From JBDSKH01 sp035556655 (GTDB lineage Bacteria; Actinomycetota; Actinomycetes; Actinomycetales; Microbacteriaceae): DNA of 64,000 nucleotides. Shown here one piece after another: positions 35,106 to 43,688 of this stretch. A program made the position numbers and the translations under genes. A model generated the notes under the pieces. It had not been told where the DNA came from, ran no database searches, and was given only the letters and a program-made list of their open reading frames with translations. The stretch lies in contig DATMFW010000067.1 in assembly GCA_035556655.1 (NCBI GenBank), positions 124,001-188,000 on the forward strand. Reading direction: 5' to 3'. Numbering within the stretch: the stretch's first letter is position 1; each line of letters starts with the position of its first letter.

Positions 35106-36011
35106 GTGACGCGACGGCGGCCCCTTCCCGACGAACTCGCGATCGCGCCGTTCCGGTCACGGGAGGCCGCCGCTCTCGGGGTACCCCCGCGTCGGCTCGC
35201 TGCATCCGACCTCCACCGGCCGTTTCACGGCATGCGCACGAGCTCAGCCCCGGACGCATCCGTCATCGAGCGGGCTCGGGTCCTCGCCGTGGTCATGCGC
35301 GAGGGCGACGCGTTCAGCCACACGACCGCCGCAGCCCTGATGGGTGCCCAGCTTCCCCGGTTCCGTGACACCCGCCTCCACGTGACGACCACCGGGGGCG
35401 GCGACCGGATGCAGCGCCCCGGTGTGGTGGGACATCGCGCGCGCGAGCTCCCCACCGCGATGTGGGCCGATCTGCCGGTCATCGCCCCGGCGACGGTGTG
35501 GGTCCAACTCGCTCCGATGCTGGCGCACGACGATCTGGTCGCCGTCGGGGATCGCTGGGTGACCCCGCCGCGGCGGGGGACGACGCGCCGTGCTCCGCTG
35601 ACATCCGTCGGCGCATTGGCGGCGGCCGTCGGCAGAGGTGTCCGCGGCGCCGCGAGGGCGCGCCGCGCGCTCGCCGACGTGCGGGTCGGCGCCGAGTCGC
35701 GCATGGAGACCAAGCTGCGTCTGCTGCTGCTGCGCGCCGGGCTGCCCGAACCGTTGCTGAACCCGCCGATCCGCGTCGGCGATCGGACCCTGCACCCCGA
35801 TCTCGCCTACCCGCGCTGGAGCACCGTGCTCGAGTACGAGGGCGACGGGCACCGCACCGACCCGAGCCGGTGGCGCAGCGACATCTCGCGCCGGGAGGCG
35901 TTCGAGGCAGCCGGGTGGCGGGTGATCCGGGTCCACCGGGACGACGTGCTGGCCGAGCCGGAGGCCTTCCTCGCGCGCGTGTGTCATGTGCTGGCGGGCA
36001 GGGGTCGCTGA
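35106..36011 (+). CDS. DUF559 (Vsr-like fold) protein
   Basis: This protein of about 301 residues has an N-terminal winged-helix-like part resembling AbiEi-type antitoxin N termini (REAAALGVPPRRL near residue 20). Its C-terminal DUF559 domain carries the nuclease-like pattern DLAYPRWSTVLEYEGDGHR and RREAFEAAGWRVIRVHRDDV. The DUF559 fold is related to Vsr/restriction-type endonucleases. The gene is often found singly in actinobacterial genomes, with unknown role. The start is uncertain: GTG 35106, 35100 or 35091 are possible, and the frame is open to 35016. It lies immediately before nusA. Confidence 0.8.
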   Translation: MTRRRPLPDELAIAPFRSREAAALGVPPRRLAASDLHRPFHGMRTSSAPDASVIERARVLAVVMREGDAFSHTTAAALMGAQLPRFRDTRLHVTTTGGGDRMQRPGVVGHRARELPTAMWADLPVIAPATVWVQLAPMLAHDDLVAVGDRWVTPPRRGTTRRAPLTSVGALAAAVGRGVRGAARARRALADVRVGAESRMETKLRLLLLRAGLPEPLLNPPIRVGDRTLHPDLAYPRWSTVLEYEGDGHRTDPSRWRSDISRREAFEAAGWRVIRVHRDDVLAEPEAFLARVCHVLAGRGR

Positions 36012-36038
36012 GCTTCGACGCGCCGCCGGAGAGCGGGC

Positions 36039-36044
36039 TAAACT
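36039..36044 (+). promoter_or_regulatory. Candidate -10 box for the nusA operon
   Basis: TAAACT, with a weak TTCGAC at 36014-36019 as a possible -35 (19-base spacing). Transcription would start before the leader hairpin at 36053-36069. Confidence 0.4.
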
Positions 36045-36052
36045 CGGCGAGT

Positions 36053-36069
36053 GCACTCCATGGGAGTGC
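36053..36069 (+). promoter_or_regulatory. Leader hairpin upstream of nusA
   Basis: GCACTCC-ATG-GGAGTGC is a perfect seven-base-pair stem with a three-base loop, 24 bases ahead of the nusA start. The stem ends 13 bases before the GGAGG ribosome binding site, so it may shape the 5' leader without covering that site. Confidence 0.55.
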
Positions 36070-36093
36070 CCAATTGAAGAGCGGAGGCCCGGC

Positions 36094-37074
36094 GTGGACA
36101 TCGACCTCACGATGCTGCGGCTCATGGAGCGCGAGCGCGAGATCCCGTTCGAGGAGTTGGTCGGGATCATCGAACAGGCCATCCTCACGGCCTACTTGAA
36201 GCACACCGACAAGGGCCCCGACGAGGGCGCCCGGGTCGAACTGGACCGCAAGACCGGGCACGTGACGGTCTTCATCCCCGAGCACGACGACGAGGGCAAC
36301 GTCATCGGCGAGGCCGTCGACAGCCCCGACGACTTCGGCCGCATCTCGGCGTTCGCGGCGAAGCAGGTCATCAACCAGCGGCTGCGCGACATCGGCGACG
36401 ACAAGGTGCTCGGCGAGTTCCGCGGGCGCGAGGGCGACATCGTGGCCGGCATCATCCAGCAGGGCCCGAACCCGCGCATGGTGCACATCGATCTCGGCAG
36501 CGTCGAGGCGATCCTGCCGCCGGAGGAGCAGGTGCCGGGCGAGGAGTACACGCACGGCTCCCGCATCCGGGTCTACGTGACGAGCGTGAGCAAGGGCATG
36601 AAGGGTCCGAGCATCACGGTGAGCCGCACGCACCCCGGTCTGGTGCGCAAGCTGTTCGCCCTCGAGGTGCCCGAGATCGCCTCCGGTGTGGTCGAGATCG
36701 CGAGCCTCGCCCGCGAGGCAGGCCACCGCACCAAGATCGCCGTGCGAGCCACCCAGCCCGGCATCAACGCCAAGGGTGCCTGCATCGGCGAACTCGGCCA
36801 GCGCGTCCGCGCCGTCACCGCCGAGCTCAACAACGAGAAGATCGACATCGTCGACTTCGCGGAGGACCTGGCGACTTTCGTGGCCAACGCGTTGAGCCCC
36901 GCGAAGGTCACCAGCGCCTTCGTCGTCGATGCCAACCTGAAGGCCGTCCGCGCCCTCGTCCCGGACTACCAGTTGAGCCTCGCGATCGGCAAAGAGGGCC
37001 AGAACGCGCGGCTCGCGGCGAAGCTCACCGGGGCCCGCATCGACATCCAGCCCGACTCGGTCATGGAGGACTGA
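36094..37074 (+). CDS. nusA: Transcription termination/antitermination protein NusA
   Basis: This 326-residue NusA has the N-terminal RNA-polymerase-binding domain (residues 1-105), an S1 domain (about 108-175) and two KH domains (about 180-326, ending in QLSLAIGKEGQNARLAAKL). As in other actinobacteria it lacks the C-terminal acidic repeats of E. coli. The GTG at 36094 has GGAGG at 36083-36087, six bases upstream. It starts the nusA-ylxR-infB run. A rimP gene often precedes nusA but is absent here. Confidence 0.96.
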   Translation: MDIDLTMLRLMEREREIPFEELVGIIEQAILTAYLKHTDKGPDEGARVELDRKTGHVTVFIPEHDDEGNVIGEAVDSPDDFGRISAFAAKQVINQRLRDIGDDKVLGEFRGREGDIVAGIIQQGPNPRMVHIDLGSVEAILPPEEQVPGEEYTHGSRIRVYVTSVSKGMKGPSITVSRTHPGLVRKLFALEVPEIASGVVEIASLAREAGHRTKIAVRATQPGINAKGACIGELGQRVRAVTAELNNEKIDIVDFAEDLATFVANALSPAKVTSAFVVDANLKAVRALVPDYQLSLAIGKEGQNARLAAKLTGARIDIQPDSVMED

Positions 37075-37100
37075 GCGGGTCCGCGCCCGCAAGGGGTAGC

Positions 37101-37370
37101 ATGGAACCCGTCAGAACCTGCCTGGGTTGCCGGCAGCGTGCTCCCCGCTCCTCTCTCACGAGGGTCGTCGCGCGCGACGGACGGGCTGTGGCGGATGCCG
37201 CGGCACGACTCCCGGGCAGGGGCGCGTGGGTGCATCCGGACTCCGGATGCATCGGGATCGCGATCCAGCGCAAGGCTTTCGGCCGGGCGCTCCGGGTCGC
37301 CGACCTCGACACCACGCGCCTTCATCAGGAACTTCACGCGAAAGCTGATCGGACCATGGACAACTCATGA
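37101..37370 (+). CDS. ylxR: YlxR family RNA-binding protein
   Basis: This 89-residue YlxR (DUF448) protein sits in its conserved place between nusA and infB. The family motif RTCLGCRQRAPRSSL is at residues 5-19, and GRGAWVHPDSGCI lies near 40. YlxR proteins are small RNA-associated, nucleoid-type factors. A CAAGGGG ribosome binding site lies at 37090-37096. Confidence 0.93.
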   Translation: MEPVRTCLGCRQRAPRSSLTRVVARDGRAVADAAARLPGRGAWVHPDSGCIGIAIQRKAFGRALRVADLDTTRLHQELHAKADRTMDNS

Positions 37371-37442
37371 GCGGCTCGAAATGAGCTCCCTCACGCAGTA
37401 ACCGTCCACTCCTGACCGGGGTGGACCCCAGACAGGAGAAAT

Positions 37443-40124
37443 GTGGCCAACCCACGCGTACACGAAGTCGCCGCCGACCTCGGCGTCGACAGCAAGATCG
37501 CGCTCGACAAGCTCAAAGAGATGGGCGAGTTCGTCAAGAGCGCGTCGTCGAGCATCGCCCCGCCCGTCGCCCGCAAGCTGAAGGCGGCGCTCGAGGCCGA
37601 CGGCATCAAGCCGCCCGAGAAGCCGGCGGCGAAGCCCGCCGCGGCGAAGCCGGCGCCCAAGCCCGCCGAGAAGCCGGCCGAGGCGCCCGCGCCCGCGCCC
37701 GCCCCCGCCGCGCCCGCGGCTGAAGCCCCCGCCGCACCCGCCGCCGGAACCCCCGCCGCTCCTGCTGCGCCCGCCGCCCCCGCGGCGCCCGCCGCCGAGG
37801 GCGAGGCCCCCAAGCCGTCCGGCGGACCCCGCCCGGGCAACAACCCGTTCGCCAGCTCGCAGGGCATGCAGCGCCCCGGTGCGCCGCGTCCCGGCAACAA
37901 CCCGTTCGCGGGCAGCCAGGGCATGCCGCGGCCCGGCGGCGGCGCCATCCCGCGCCCCGCAGCCCCGCGCCCCGGCGCTCCCCGTCCGGGTGCTCCGCGT
38001 CCGGGCGGCCCCGGTCGCCCCGGAGCCCCCTTCCAGCAGCGTCCCGGCGGTCCGGGTCGTCCCGGCGGCGCCGGCGGCGGCTTCCAGCGCCCCGGTGGCG
38101 CTCCCGGTGGTGGCGGCGGGTACGCCGGCCGTCCCGGCGGGGGAGGCGGCCGTGGCCGCGGTCCCGGCGGCGGCACGGCGGGTGCGTTCGGTCGTGGCGG
38201 CGGCAAGAGCCGAGCCCGCAAGTCGAAGCGGACGAAGCGCGCCGAGTTCGAGATGCGGGATGCCCCGTCGCTCGGCGGCGTCGCCATCCCGCGCGGCGAT
38301 GGCAACACGATCATCCGGATGCGGCGCGGCGCCTCGATCAGCGACCTCGCCGACAAGCTCGAGACGCTCACCAACTACACCGTGCAGCCGGGCGCCCTCG
38401 TCACGGCGCTGTTCCACCTCGGTGAGATGGCGACCGCGACCGAATCGCTCGACGACGCCACCTTCGGCATCCTCGGTGAAGAGCTGGGTTACAAGATCCA
38501 GATCGTCAGCCCGGAAGACGAAGACAAAGAGCTTCTGGAGGGCTTCGACATCGACCTGGAGCAGGAGCTCGAGGACGAAGACGACGAGGACCTCGAGATC
38601 CGTCCGCCGGTCGTGACCGTCATGGGCCACGTCGACCACGGTAAGACCAAGCTGCTCGACGCGATCCGCGAGGCGAACGTCACCGCGGGTGAGGCCGGAG
38701 GCATCACCCAGCACATCGGTGCCTACCAGGTCTGGACCGAGCACGACGGTCACGAGCGTGCGATCACCTTCATCGACACCCCCGGCCACGAGGCGTTCAC
38801 CGCCATGCGTGCCCGCGGTGCCCAGGTGACCGACATCGCGATCCTCGTGGTCGCGGCCGACGACGGCATCATGCCCCAGACGGTCGAGGCGCTGAACCAC
38901 GCCCAGGCGGCCGACGTGCCGATCGTGGTCGCGGTCAACAAGGTCGACAAAGAGGGCGCCAACCCGCAGAAGGTGCGCCAGCAGCTCACCGAGTTCGGCC
39001 TCGTCGCCGAGGAGTTCGGCGGCGAGACGCTGTTCGTCGACGTGAGCGCCCTGCAGAAGAAGGGCATCACCGAGCTGCTGGATGCGGTGCTGCTCACCGC
39101 GGACGCCGGACTCGACCTGCGCGCGAACCCCAACAAGGACGCCCGCGGTGTGGCCATCGAGGCCAAGCTCGACAAGGGTCGCGGCGCCGTGGCTACGGTG
39201 CTCATCCAGTCCGGGACGCTGCGTGTCGGCGATCCGATCGTCGCCGGCATGGCCTACGGCCGTGTCCGGGCGATGCACGACGAGAACGGCGACCCGGTCG
39301 AGGAGGCCTACCCGGCACGACCGGTGCAGGTGCAGGGTCTCTCGACGGTGCCCCGCGCCGGCGACACGTTCCTGGTCACCGAAGACGACCGCACGGCCCG
39401 GCAGATCGCCGAGAAGCGCGAAGCCGTCGAGCGCAACGCCCAGCTGGCGAAGGCCCGCAAGCGCATCTCGCTCGAGGACTTCACCCGCTCGCTCGCCGAA
39501 GGCAAGGTCGACTCGCTCAACCTCATCATCAAGGGTGATGTCTCGGGTGCCGTCGAGGCACTGGAAGAGGCGCTGCTCAAGATCGAGGTCGACGACAGCG
39601 TCCAGCTGCGTATCCTGCATCGCGGCGTCGGTGCCGTCACCGAGTCGGACGTCGACCTGGCCACGATCGACAACGCGATCGTCATCGGGTTCAACGTCCG
39701 CCCGGACGTGAAGGCGCGCGAGCGTGCCGCACGCGAAGGCATCGACGTCCGGTTCTATTCGGTCATCTACGCCGCCCTCGAAGACATCGAGAGCTCGCTC
39801 AAGGGCATGCTCAAACCGGAGTTCGAAGAGGTCCAGTCGGGTGTGGCCGAGATCCGCGAGATCTTCCGTTCGTCCAAGGCCGGCAACATCGCCGGTGTCG
39901 TCGTGCGCAGCGGAACGATCACCCGCAACGCCAAGGCGCGGGTCATCCGCGACGGCGTCGTGGTGGGGGACAACCTCGCGATCGAGTCGCTGCGTCGCTT
40001 CAAGGACGACGTCACCGAGGTGCGCACCGACTTCGAAGCCGGAATCGGCCTCGGCAAGTTCAACGACATCCAGATCGGGGACGAGATCGAGACGATCGAG
40101 ATGCGCGAGAAGGTTCGGGCGTAG
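37443..40124 (+). CDS. infB: Translation initiation factor IF-2
   Basis: This 893-residue IF-2 brings initiator tRNA to the small ribosomal subunit. It starts with an IF2-N helix domain (VHEVAADLGVDSKIAL), then a long Ala/Pro/Gly/Arg-rich disordered region (about residues 60-265) typical of actinobacteria. The GTPase domain has G1 GHVDHGKT near residue 395, G3 DTPGHEAF near 443 and G4 NKVD near 499, and the beta-barrel and C-terminal domains follow. The GTG at 37443 overlaps an out-of-frame ATG at 37441 and has AGGAG four to five bases upstream. Confidence 0.97.
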   Translation: MANPRVHEVAADLGVDSKIALDKLKEMGEFVKSASSSIAPPVARKLKAALEADGIKPPEKPAAKPAAAKPAPKPAEKPAEAPAPAPAPAAPAAEAPAAPAAGTPAAPAAPAAPAAPAAEGEAPKPSGGPRPGNNPFASSQGMQRPGAPRPGNNPFAGSQGMPRPGGGAIPRPAAPRPGAPRPGAPRPGGPGRPGAPFQQRPGGPGRPGGAGGGFQRPGGAPGGGGGYAGRPGGGGGRGRGPGGGTAGAFGRGGGKSRARKSKRTKRAEFEMRDAPSLGGVAIPRGDGNTIIRMRRGASISDLADKLETLTNYTVQPGALVTALFHLGEMATATESLDDATFGILGEELGYKIQIVSPEDEDKELLEGFDIDLEQELEDEDDEDLEIRPPVVTVMGHVDHGKTKLLDAIREANVTAGEAGGITQHIGAYQVWTEHDGHERAITFIDTPGHEAFTAMRARGAQVTDIAILVVAADDGIMPQTVEALNHAQAADVPIVVAVNKVDKEGANPQKVRQQLTEFGLVAEEFGGETLFVDVSALQKKGITELLDAVLLTADAGLDLRANPNKDARGVAIEAKLDKGRGAVATVLIQSGTLRVGDPIVAGMAYGRVRAMHDENGDPVEEAYPARPVQVQGLSTVPRAGDTFLVTEDDRTARQIAEKREAVERNAQLAKARKRISLEDFTRSLAEGKVDSLNLIIKGDVSGAVEALEEALLKIEVDDSVQLRILHRGVGAVTESDVDLATIDNAIVIGFNVRPDVKARERAAREGIDVRFYSVIYAALEDIESSLKGMLKPEFEEVQSGVAEIREIFRSSKAGNIAGVVVRSGTITRNAKARVIRDGVVVGDNLAIESLRRFKDDVTEVRTDFEAGIGLGKFNDIQIGDEIETIEMREKVRA

Positions 40125-40132
40125 GACGTGGG

Positions 40133-40239
40133 GGATGCGGCCGGGGACTCGTCCTCGTGCCGCATCCCGCGTCACCGCTTCGCGGTGGCGCCCGCCAGGC
40201 CCGGCCACGCGGCCCGAGGACGAGTCCCCGGCCGCATCC
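40133..40239. repeat. Intergenic element with perfect 25-base inverted termini between infB and rbfA
   Basis: The arms 40133-40157 and 40215-40239 are perfect reverse complements over 25 bases. Between them, 40159-40168 (GCCGCATCCC) can pair instead with 40132-40141, and 40173-40187 forms a CACCGC-TTC-GCGGTG hairpin. Two mutually exclusive folds are therefore possible. It may be an attenuator or processing structure in the infB-rbfA mRNA, or a palindromic mobile repeat. Confidence 0.85.
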
Positions 40240-40284
40240 TGAGTTCCCGCTCTCCGTGAGCTGATCTGAGAAGGAGAACTGCAC

Positions 40285-40740
40285 ATGGCTGGACAGGGGG
40301 ATCGCGCTGCGAAGATGGGCGACCGCATCCGCGAGATCGTCGCGAAGCGGATCGAGAAGGGTCTGCGCGACCCGCGGCTTGGGTTCGTGACCATCACCGA
40401 CGTGCGCATGACCGGCGACCTGCAGCACGCCAGCATCTTCTACACGGTGTACGGCACCGACGAGGAGCGCGCCGACAGCGCGGCGGCGCTCAAGGCCGCG
40501 ACCGGCATGTTCCGCACCGAGGTGGGCAAGAACATCACCGCACGGCTCACCCCCACGCTGGAGTTCATCCCCGACGCGATCCCCGAGAACGCCGCCGCGA
40601 TCGACACGCTGCTGCGCGAGGCGCGCGAGCGGGACGCCGAGGCCGAGCGGCTCGCCGCCGGGGCCCGGTACGCCGGCGACGCCGACCCGTACGTCAAGCC
40701 GCGCGATCTCGACGACGACGAAGACGACGCCGGCGAGTAA
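40285..40740 (+). CDS. rbfA: Ribosome-binding factor A
   Basis: This 151-residue RbfA helps mature the 30S subunit by binding near 16S rRNA helix 1. The KH-like core is seen from MGDRIREIVAKRIEKGLRDP to the segment near residue 90 (RLTPTLEFIPD). The tail after about 110 is acidic. An AAGGAG site lies eight bases before the ATG. A structured gap of 160 bases separates it from infB, and the usual next gene, truB, is displaced by about 10 kb. Confidence 0.95.
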   Translation: MAGQGDRAAKMGDRIREIVAKRIEKGLRDPRLGFVTITDVRMTGDLQHASIFYTVYGTDEERADSAAALKAATGMFRTEVGKNITARLTPTLEFIPDAIPENAAAIDTLLREARERDAEAERLAAGARYAGDADPYVKPRDLDDDEDDAGE

Positions 40741-40749
40741 CGCCGCCCG

Positions 40750-41610
40750 CTACTTCAGCAACCTCGACAGCACCCGGTCGGCGAGCGGCTTGCCGCCGGT
40801 CTGGCAGGTGGGGCAGTACTGGAACGTCGAGTCGCTGTAGATGACCTGGCGCACCGTGTCACCGCACACCGGGCAGGATTCGCCGGTGCGGCCGTGTACC
40901 CGCAGCCCCGACTTCTTCTCGGCCTTCAGCTCGCTGGCCGCCACCCCGTCGGCGCGGGCCACGGCCTCGCGCAGGGTCGACTGCATCGCGTCATAGAGCG
41001 TCGCGACGTCCTCCGGGGGCATGTCGGCCGGCTTGAACGGCGACATCTTCGCCACGTGCAGGATCTCGTCGGAGTACGCGTTGCCGATCCCCGCGATCAC
41101 GCTCTGGGCCCGCAGCACGCCCTTGATCTGCGCTCTCCCCGCTTTCTGCAGGATGCCGGCGAGCACGTCGCGCGTGAACCCCGGTTCCAGCGGGTCCGGT
41201 CCGAGTCGGGCGATGCCGGGGATCTCGGCCGGGTCCCGCACCACCCAGATGGCGAGGCTCTTCTTGGTGCCGGCCTCGGTGATGTCGAATCCCGAGCCGT
41301 CGTCCAGGACCAGGCGCGCCGCGAGCGGCCCCTTGCCGCGCCCGGCACCGGGGGCGGGCGCGTTCTCGCGCCAGCGGATCCAGCCGGCCCGCGCCAGGTG
41401 GATGACGAGGTGGTTCGGCCCGATGCTCAGGTCGAGGAACTTGCCGTGCCGGGTGACCGCAGCGATCGTGGCGCCCTCGAGCGCCGAGACCGGAGGGTCG
41501 TAGGTCTTCAGGGCCGGGAACGCGGTCACATCGAACCGCTTCACGGTGCGGCCGATCAGACGGCCGCCCAGGTCGGCGACGAGCGCCTGCACCTCGGGCA
41601 ACTCGGGCAT
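40750..41610 (-). CDS. Fpg/Nei family DNA glycosylase
   Basis: This 286-residue base-excision repair enzyme begins PELPEVQALV, so the catalytic Pro2 and Glu3 are in place after Met removal. A helix-two-turn-helix (QSVIAGIGNAYSDEILH near residue 165) and a C-terminal zinc finger follow, with four Cys in CPVC...YCPTC near 245-267. Fpg and Nei members remove oxidised purines or pyrimidines, and the subgroup cannot be fixed here. The gene converges on rbfA (nine-base gap) and follows the RNB gene by 14 bases, so the two are probably co-transcribed. Confidence 0.9.
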   Translation of the reverse strand: MPELPEVQALVADLGGRLIGRTVKRFDVTAFPALKTYDPPVSALEGATIAAVTRHGKFLDLSIGPNHLVIHLARAGWIRWRENAPAPGAGRGKGPLAARLVLDDGSGFDITEAGTKKSLAIWVVRDPAEIPGIARLGPDPLEPGFTRDVLAGILQKAGRAQIKGVLRAQSVIAGIGNAYSDEILHVAKMSPFKPADMPPEDVATLYDAMQSTLREAVARADGVAASELKAEKKSGLRVHGRTGESCPVCGDTVRQVIYSDSTFQYCPTCQTGGKPLADRVLSRLLK

Positions 41611-41624
41611 GCAGCCAGTGTCCC

Positions 41625-43073
41625 TCAGACGACCGAGAACCGCACGGTCCCGGCGGTGATGTCGGCCTCCTCGAGCCGGACCCGTACGTCGGTTCCGGGT
41701 TCGAGGTGGCCATCGCAGACGCCCTCGACGGCCGGGTCGGCCAGCTGCACGGTCCCGCCATCGTTCTTCCGTGAACCCGACATGCCGCCCGCGGACAGCA
41801 CCACGGCATCGAACTCCTCGCCGATCCGGGGCGCCATCAGTGCCGCCTCCACCGCGTCGAGGGCCATGCGGTCGAGGCGGTTCGCGACGTTGTTCGAGCG
41901 CGCCATCGCCTTCGGCAGCTGCGGAAGCGCCGCGAGCGCCCAGTCCGGCGGCGCCTCCTGGGCGGAATGCGCCGCGCAGATCGCCAGGGCGAACCGGTCG
42001 ACCAGCCGCCGTAGCGGAGCCGTGACGTGGGCGTACGGTGCCCCGACAGCCGCCTGCGTCGTCTCGTCGGGGGTCGTGCCGTCGAACACGGTGTAGCCCG
42101 CCCCGCGGAACAGCGACGCGGCGGCGTGCAGGATCGCCAGATGCTGCGGGTCGGCGACATCGAGCTCGCGCAGGTAGTCGCCGTAGCGCTGTGTCTGCGG
42201 CCACGGATGCCCGAGCGCCCGGGTCTGCCGGCGGAACCGCGCGATCGCCTCGGGCTCAGCGGGAGGCATCGTGCGCAGGATCCCGGAGCCGCCCTCCAGC
42301 ATCATCGCCGCGGCGGCCATGCCGGTCAGCAGCGAGAGCTGCGCGTTCCACGCCTCGACCGGCAGCGGCTCGCGGCGGGTGAGGCGGTAGCCTCCGTCGG
42401 TCATCGACACCAGGATCTCCGGCGTCGGCAGGCTCGCCCCGCCGCGTTCGGTCTCGAGAGCGATCCGTGCCTGACCGACGTCGCGCAGCATCCGCAGCAG
42501 GTCGATGTCGGGCCCGCGTCCCGCCGCGAGGTCGGCGTGCGCGCCCGGGTAGTCCAGTTGCCGACGGCTGCGGATGCGGGCCCGCCCCACGCTCGACGCG
42601 GTCACCTCGCCGCGCGGGTCGAGCCGGTGCTCCCAGATGTAGGCGCCCCGGACCCGATCGGGCAGCAACGACGCCGCCTGCTCGCTGATCTCGACGGGAT
42701 GCAGGGGGATGCGGCCGTCCGCCGCGTAGATCGTCTGACCCCGCGTGCGCGCCTCGGCGTCGATGGCGCCGCCGGGCTCGACGAAGGCCGGTACATCGGC
42801 GATGGCGTAGCGCACCAGCCAGCCGTCCCCGTCCCGTTCGATCTGGAACGCCTGGTCGAGGTCGGTGGCCCCGGGCGGGTCGATCGTCACGAACTCGATG
42901 TCGGTGCGGTCGGCGGCCGGCAGGGGCTGTTCGGCGACGACGGCCGCGGTCTCGGCGACCACCTCGGTCGGGAACTCCCGCACCAGCTCGAGTGCGGCCG
43001 GCAGCGCCGCGAGCCGGGCCGCGAGTTCCTCGTGCGCCGCCTCCGGCGACAGCTTCAGCGGGGTCACGGGCAT
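41625..43073 (-). CDS. RNB-domain ribonuclease (RNase II/R family)
   Basis: This 482-residue protein consists mainly of an RNB catalytic domain. The metal-binding motif is FVTIDPPGATDLDQAF near residue 62, and the later part has APYAHVTAPLRRLVDRF near 357. It lacks the clear N-terminal cold-shock and C-terminal S1 domains of full RNase R, as is usual for the short actinobacterial form. These enzymes degrade RNA 3' to 5'. A TAGGGT box lies six bases before the ATG. Confidence 0.9.
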   Translation of the reverse strand: MPVTPLKLSPEAAHEELAARLAALPAALELVREFPTEVVAETAAVVAEQPLPAADRTDIEFVTIDPPGATDLDQAFQIERDGDGWLVRYAIADVPAFVEPGGAIDAEARTRGQTIYAADGRIPLHPVEISEQAASLLPDRVRGAYIWEHRLDPRGEVTASSVGRARIRSRRQLDYPGAHADLAAGRGPDIDLLRMLRDVGQARIALETERGGASLPTPEILVSMTDGGYRLTRREPLPVEAWNAQLSLLTGMAAAAMMLEGGSGILRTMPPAEPEAIARFRRQTRALGHPWPQTQRYGDYLRELDVADPQHLAILHAAASLFRGAGYTVFDGTTPDETTQAAVGAPYAHVTAPLRRLVDRFALAICAAHSAQEAPPDWALAALPQLPKAMARSNNVANRLDRMALDAVEAALMAPRIGEEFDAVVLSAGGMSGSRKNDGGTVQLADPAVEGVCDGHLEPGTDVRVRLEEADITAGTVRFSVV

Positions 43074-43079
43074 CGTCCA

Positions 43080-43085
43080 ACCCTA
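43080..43085 (-). promoter_or_regulatory. Leaderless-type -10 box of the RNB gene
   Basis: TAGGGT on the reverse strand, six bases before the ATG at 43073. It is back to back with the -10 of the divergent DHFR-like gene. Confidence 0.6.
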
Positions 43086-43094
43086 TGCGGGCGC

Positions 43095-43100
43095 TACGGT
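43095..43100 (+). promoter_or_regulatory. Leaderless-type -10 box of the DHFR-like gene
   Basis: TACGGT, six bases before the ATG at 43107. Confidence 0.55.
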
Positions 43101-43106
43101 GGCGAC

Positions 43107-43688
43107 ATGCGGACCGTGCGCCTGTCGATCAACGTCAGCCTCGACGGGTGCGTCGATCACCGCTCGGCGTCCCCGAACGAGGCCAGCCATCGTCATGCGG
43201 CCGCCGCGATCGCCGATGCCGACGCTCTGATCCTCGGCCGGGTGACGTATCAACTGATGGAGGCGGGCTGGCGCGACCCCTCGCCCGAGCTGCCGGGCTG
43301 GACCCGACCGTTCGCCGAGGCGATCTCGGCGCAGCCGAAGTACGTCGCCTCGCGCACGCTGACCACGCTCGACTGGAACTCGGAGGTGATCGCGGGCGAC
43401 GCCGTCGAGTTCGTGCGGGCCCTCAAGCGGCAGGAGGGCGGGGCGTTGTTCATCGGCGGGCACGACTTCGCGGGTCAGCTCGCCGCGGCGGGACTGATCG
43501 ACGAGTACGAGTTCGTGGTGCACCCGCAGGTGCCCGGCTACGGGCCTCGCCTGTTCGACGGGCTGCCGGCGCCGTTGCTGCTGACCCAGGTGGGCGAGCT
43601 CGATCTCGGGGACGGCATCGTCGCCCGGCGGTACGTGCCCCGGGCTAGGCGCCCGGCAGTTCGTACCCGCGCGACGCGTCGCCGGTGA
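43107..43688 (+). CDS. Dihydrofolate reductase / RibD C-terminal family protein
   Basis: This 193-residue protein of the RibD-C/DHFR-like family reduces pteridine- or pyrimidine-type substrates with NADPH. Features are the N-terminal SINVSLDGCVDH, ILGRVTYQLM near residue 50, GGALFIGGHDFAGQLAAAGL near 112 and a YEFVVHPQVPGYG segment. The last 13 residues (RARRPAVRTRATR and so on) are Arg-rich and lie over the mutY 3' end. A shift of one base in the CCCC run at 43638-43641 would end the protein at the CTAG at 43645-43648, so this tail may be a recent frameshift extension. Confidence 0.8.
   Translation: MRTVRLSINVSLDGCVDHRSASPNEASHRHAAAAIADADALILGRVTYQLMEAGWRDPSPELPGWTRPFAEAISAQPKYVASRTLTTLDWNSEVIAGDAVEFVRALKRQEGGALFIGGHDFAGQLAAAGLIDEYEFVVHPQVPGYGPRLFDGLPAPLLLTQVGELDLGDGIVARRYVPRARRPAVRTRATRRR

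Noticed and set aside
40133..40239. Insertion sequence or transposon remnant between infB and rbfA
   Set aside because: There are perfect inverted ends, but no transposase, no clear target duplication and only 107 bases. I kept it as a repeat element of unknown type.
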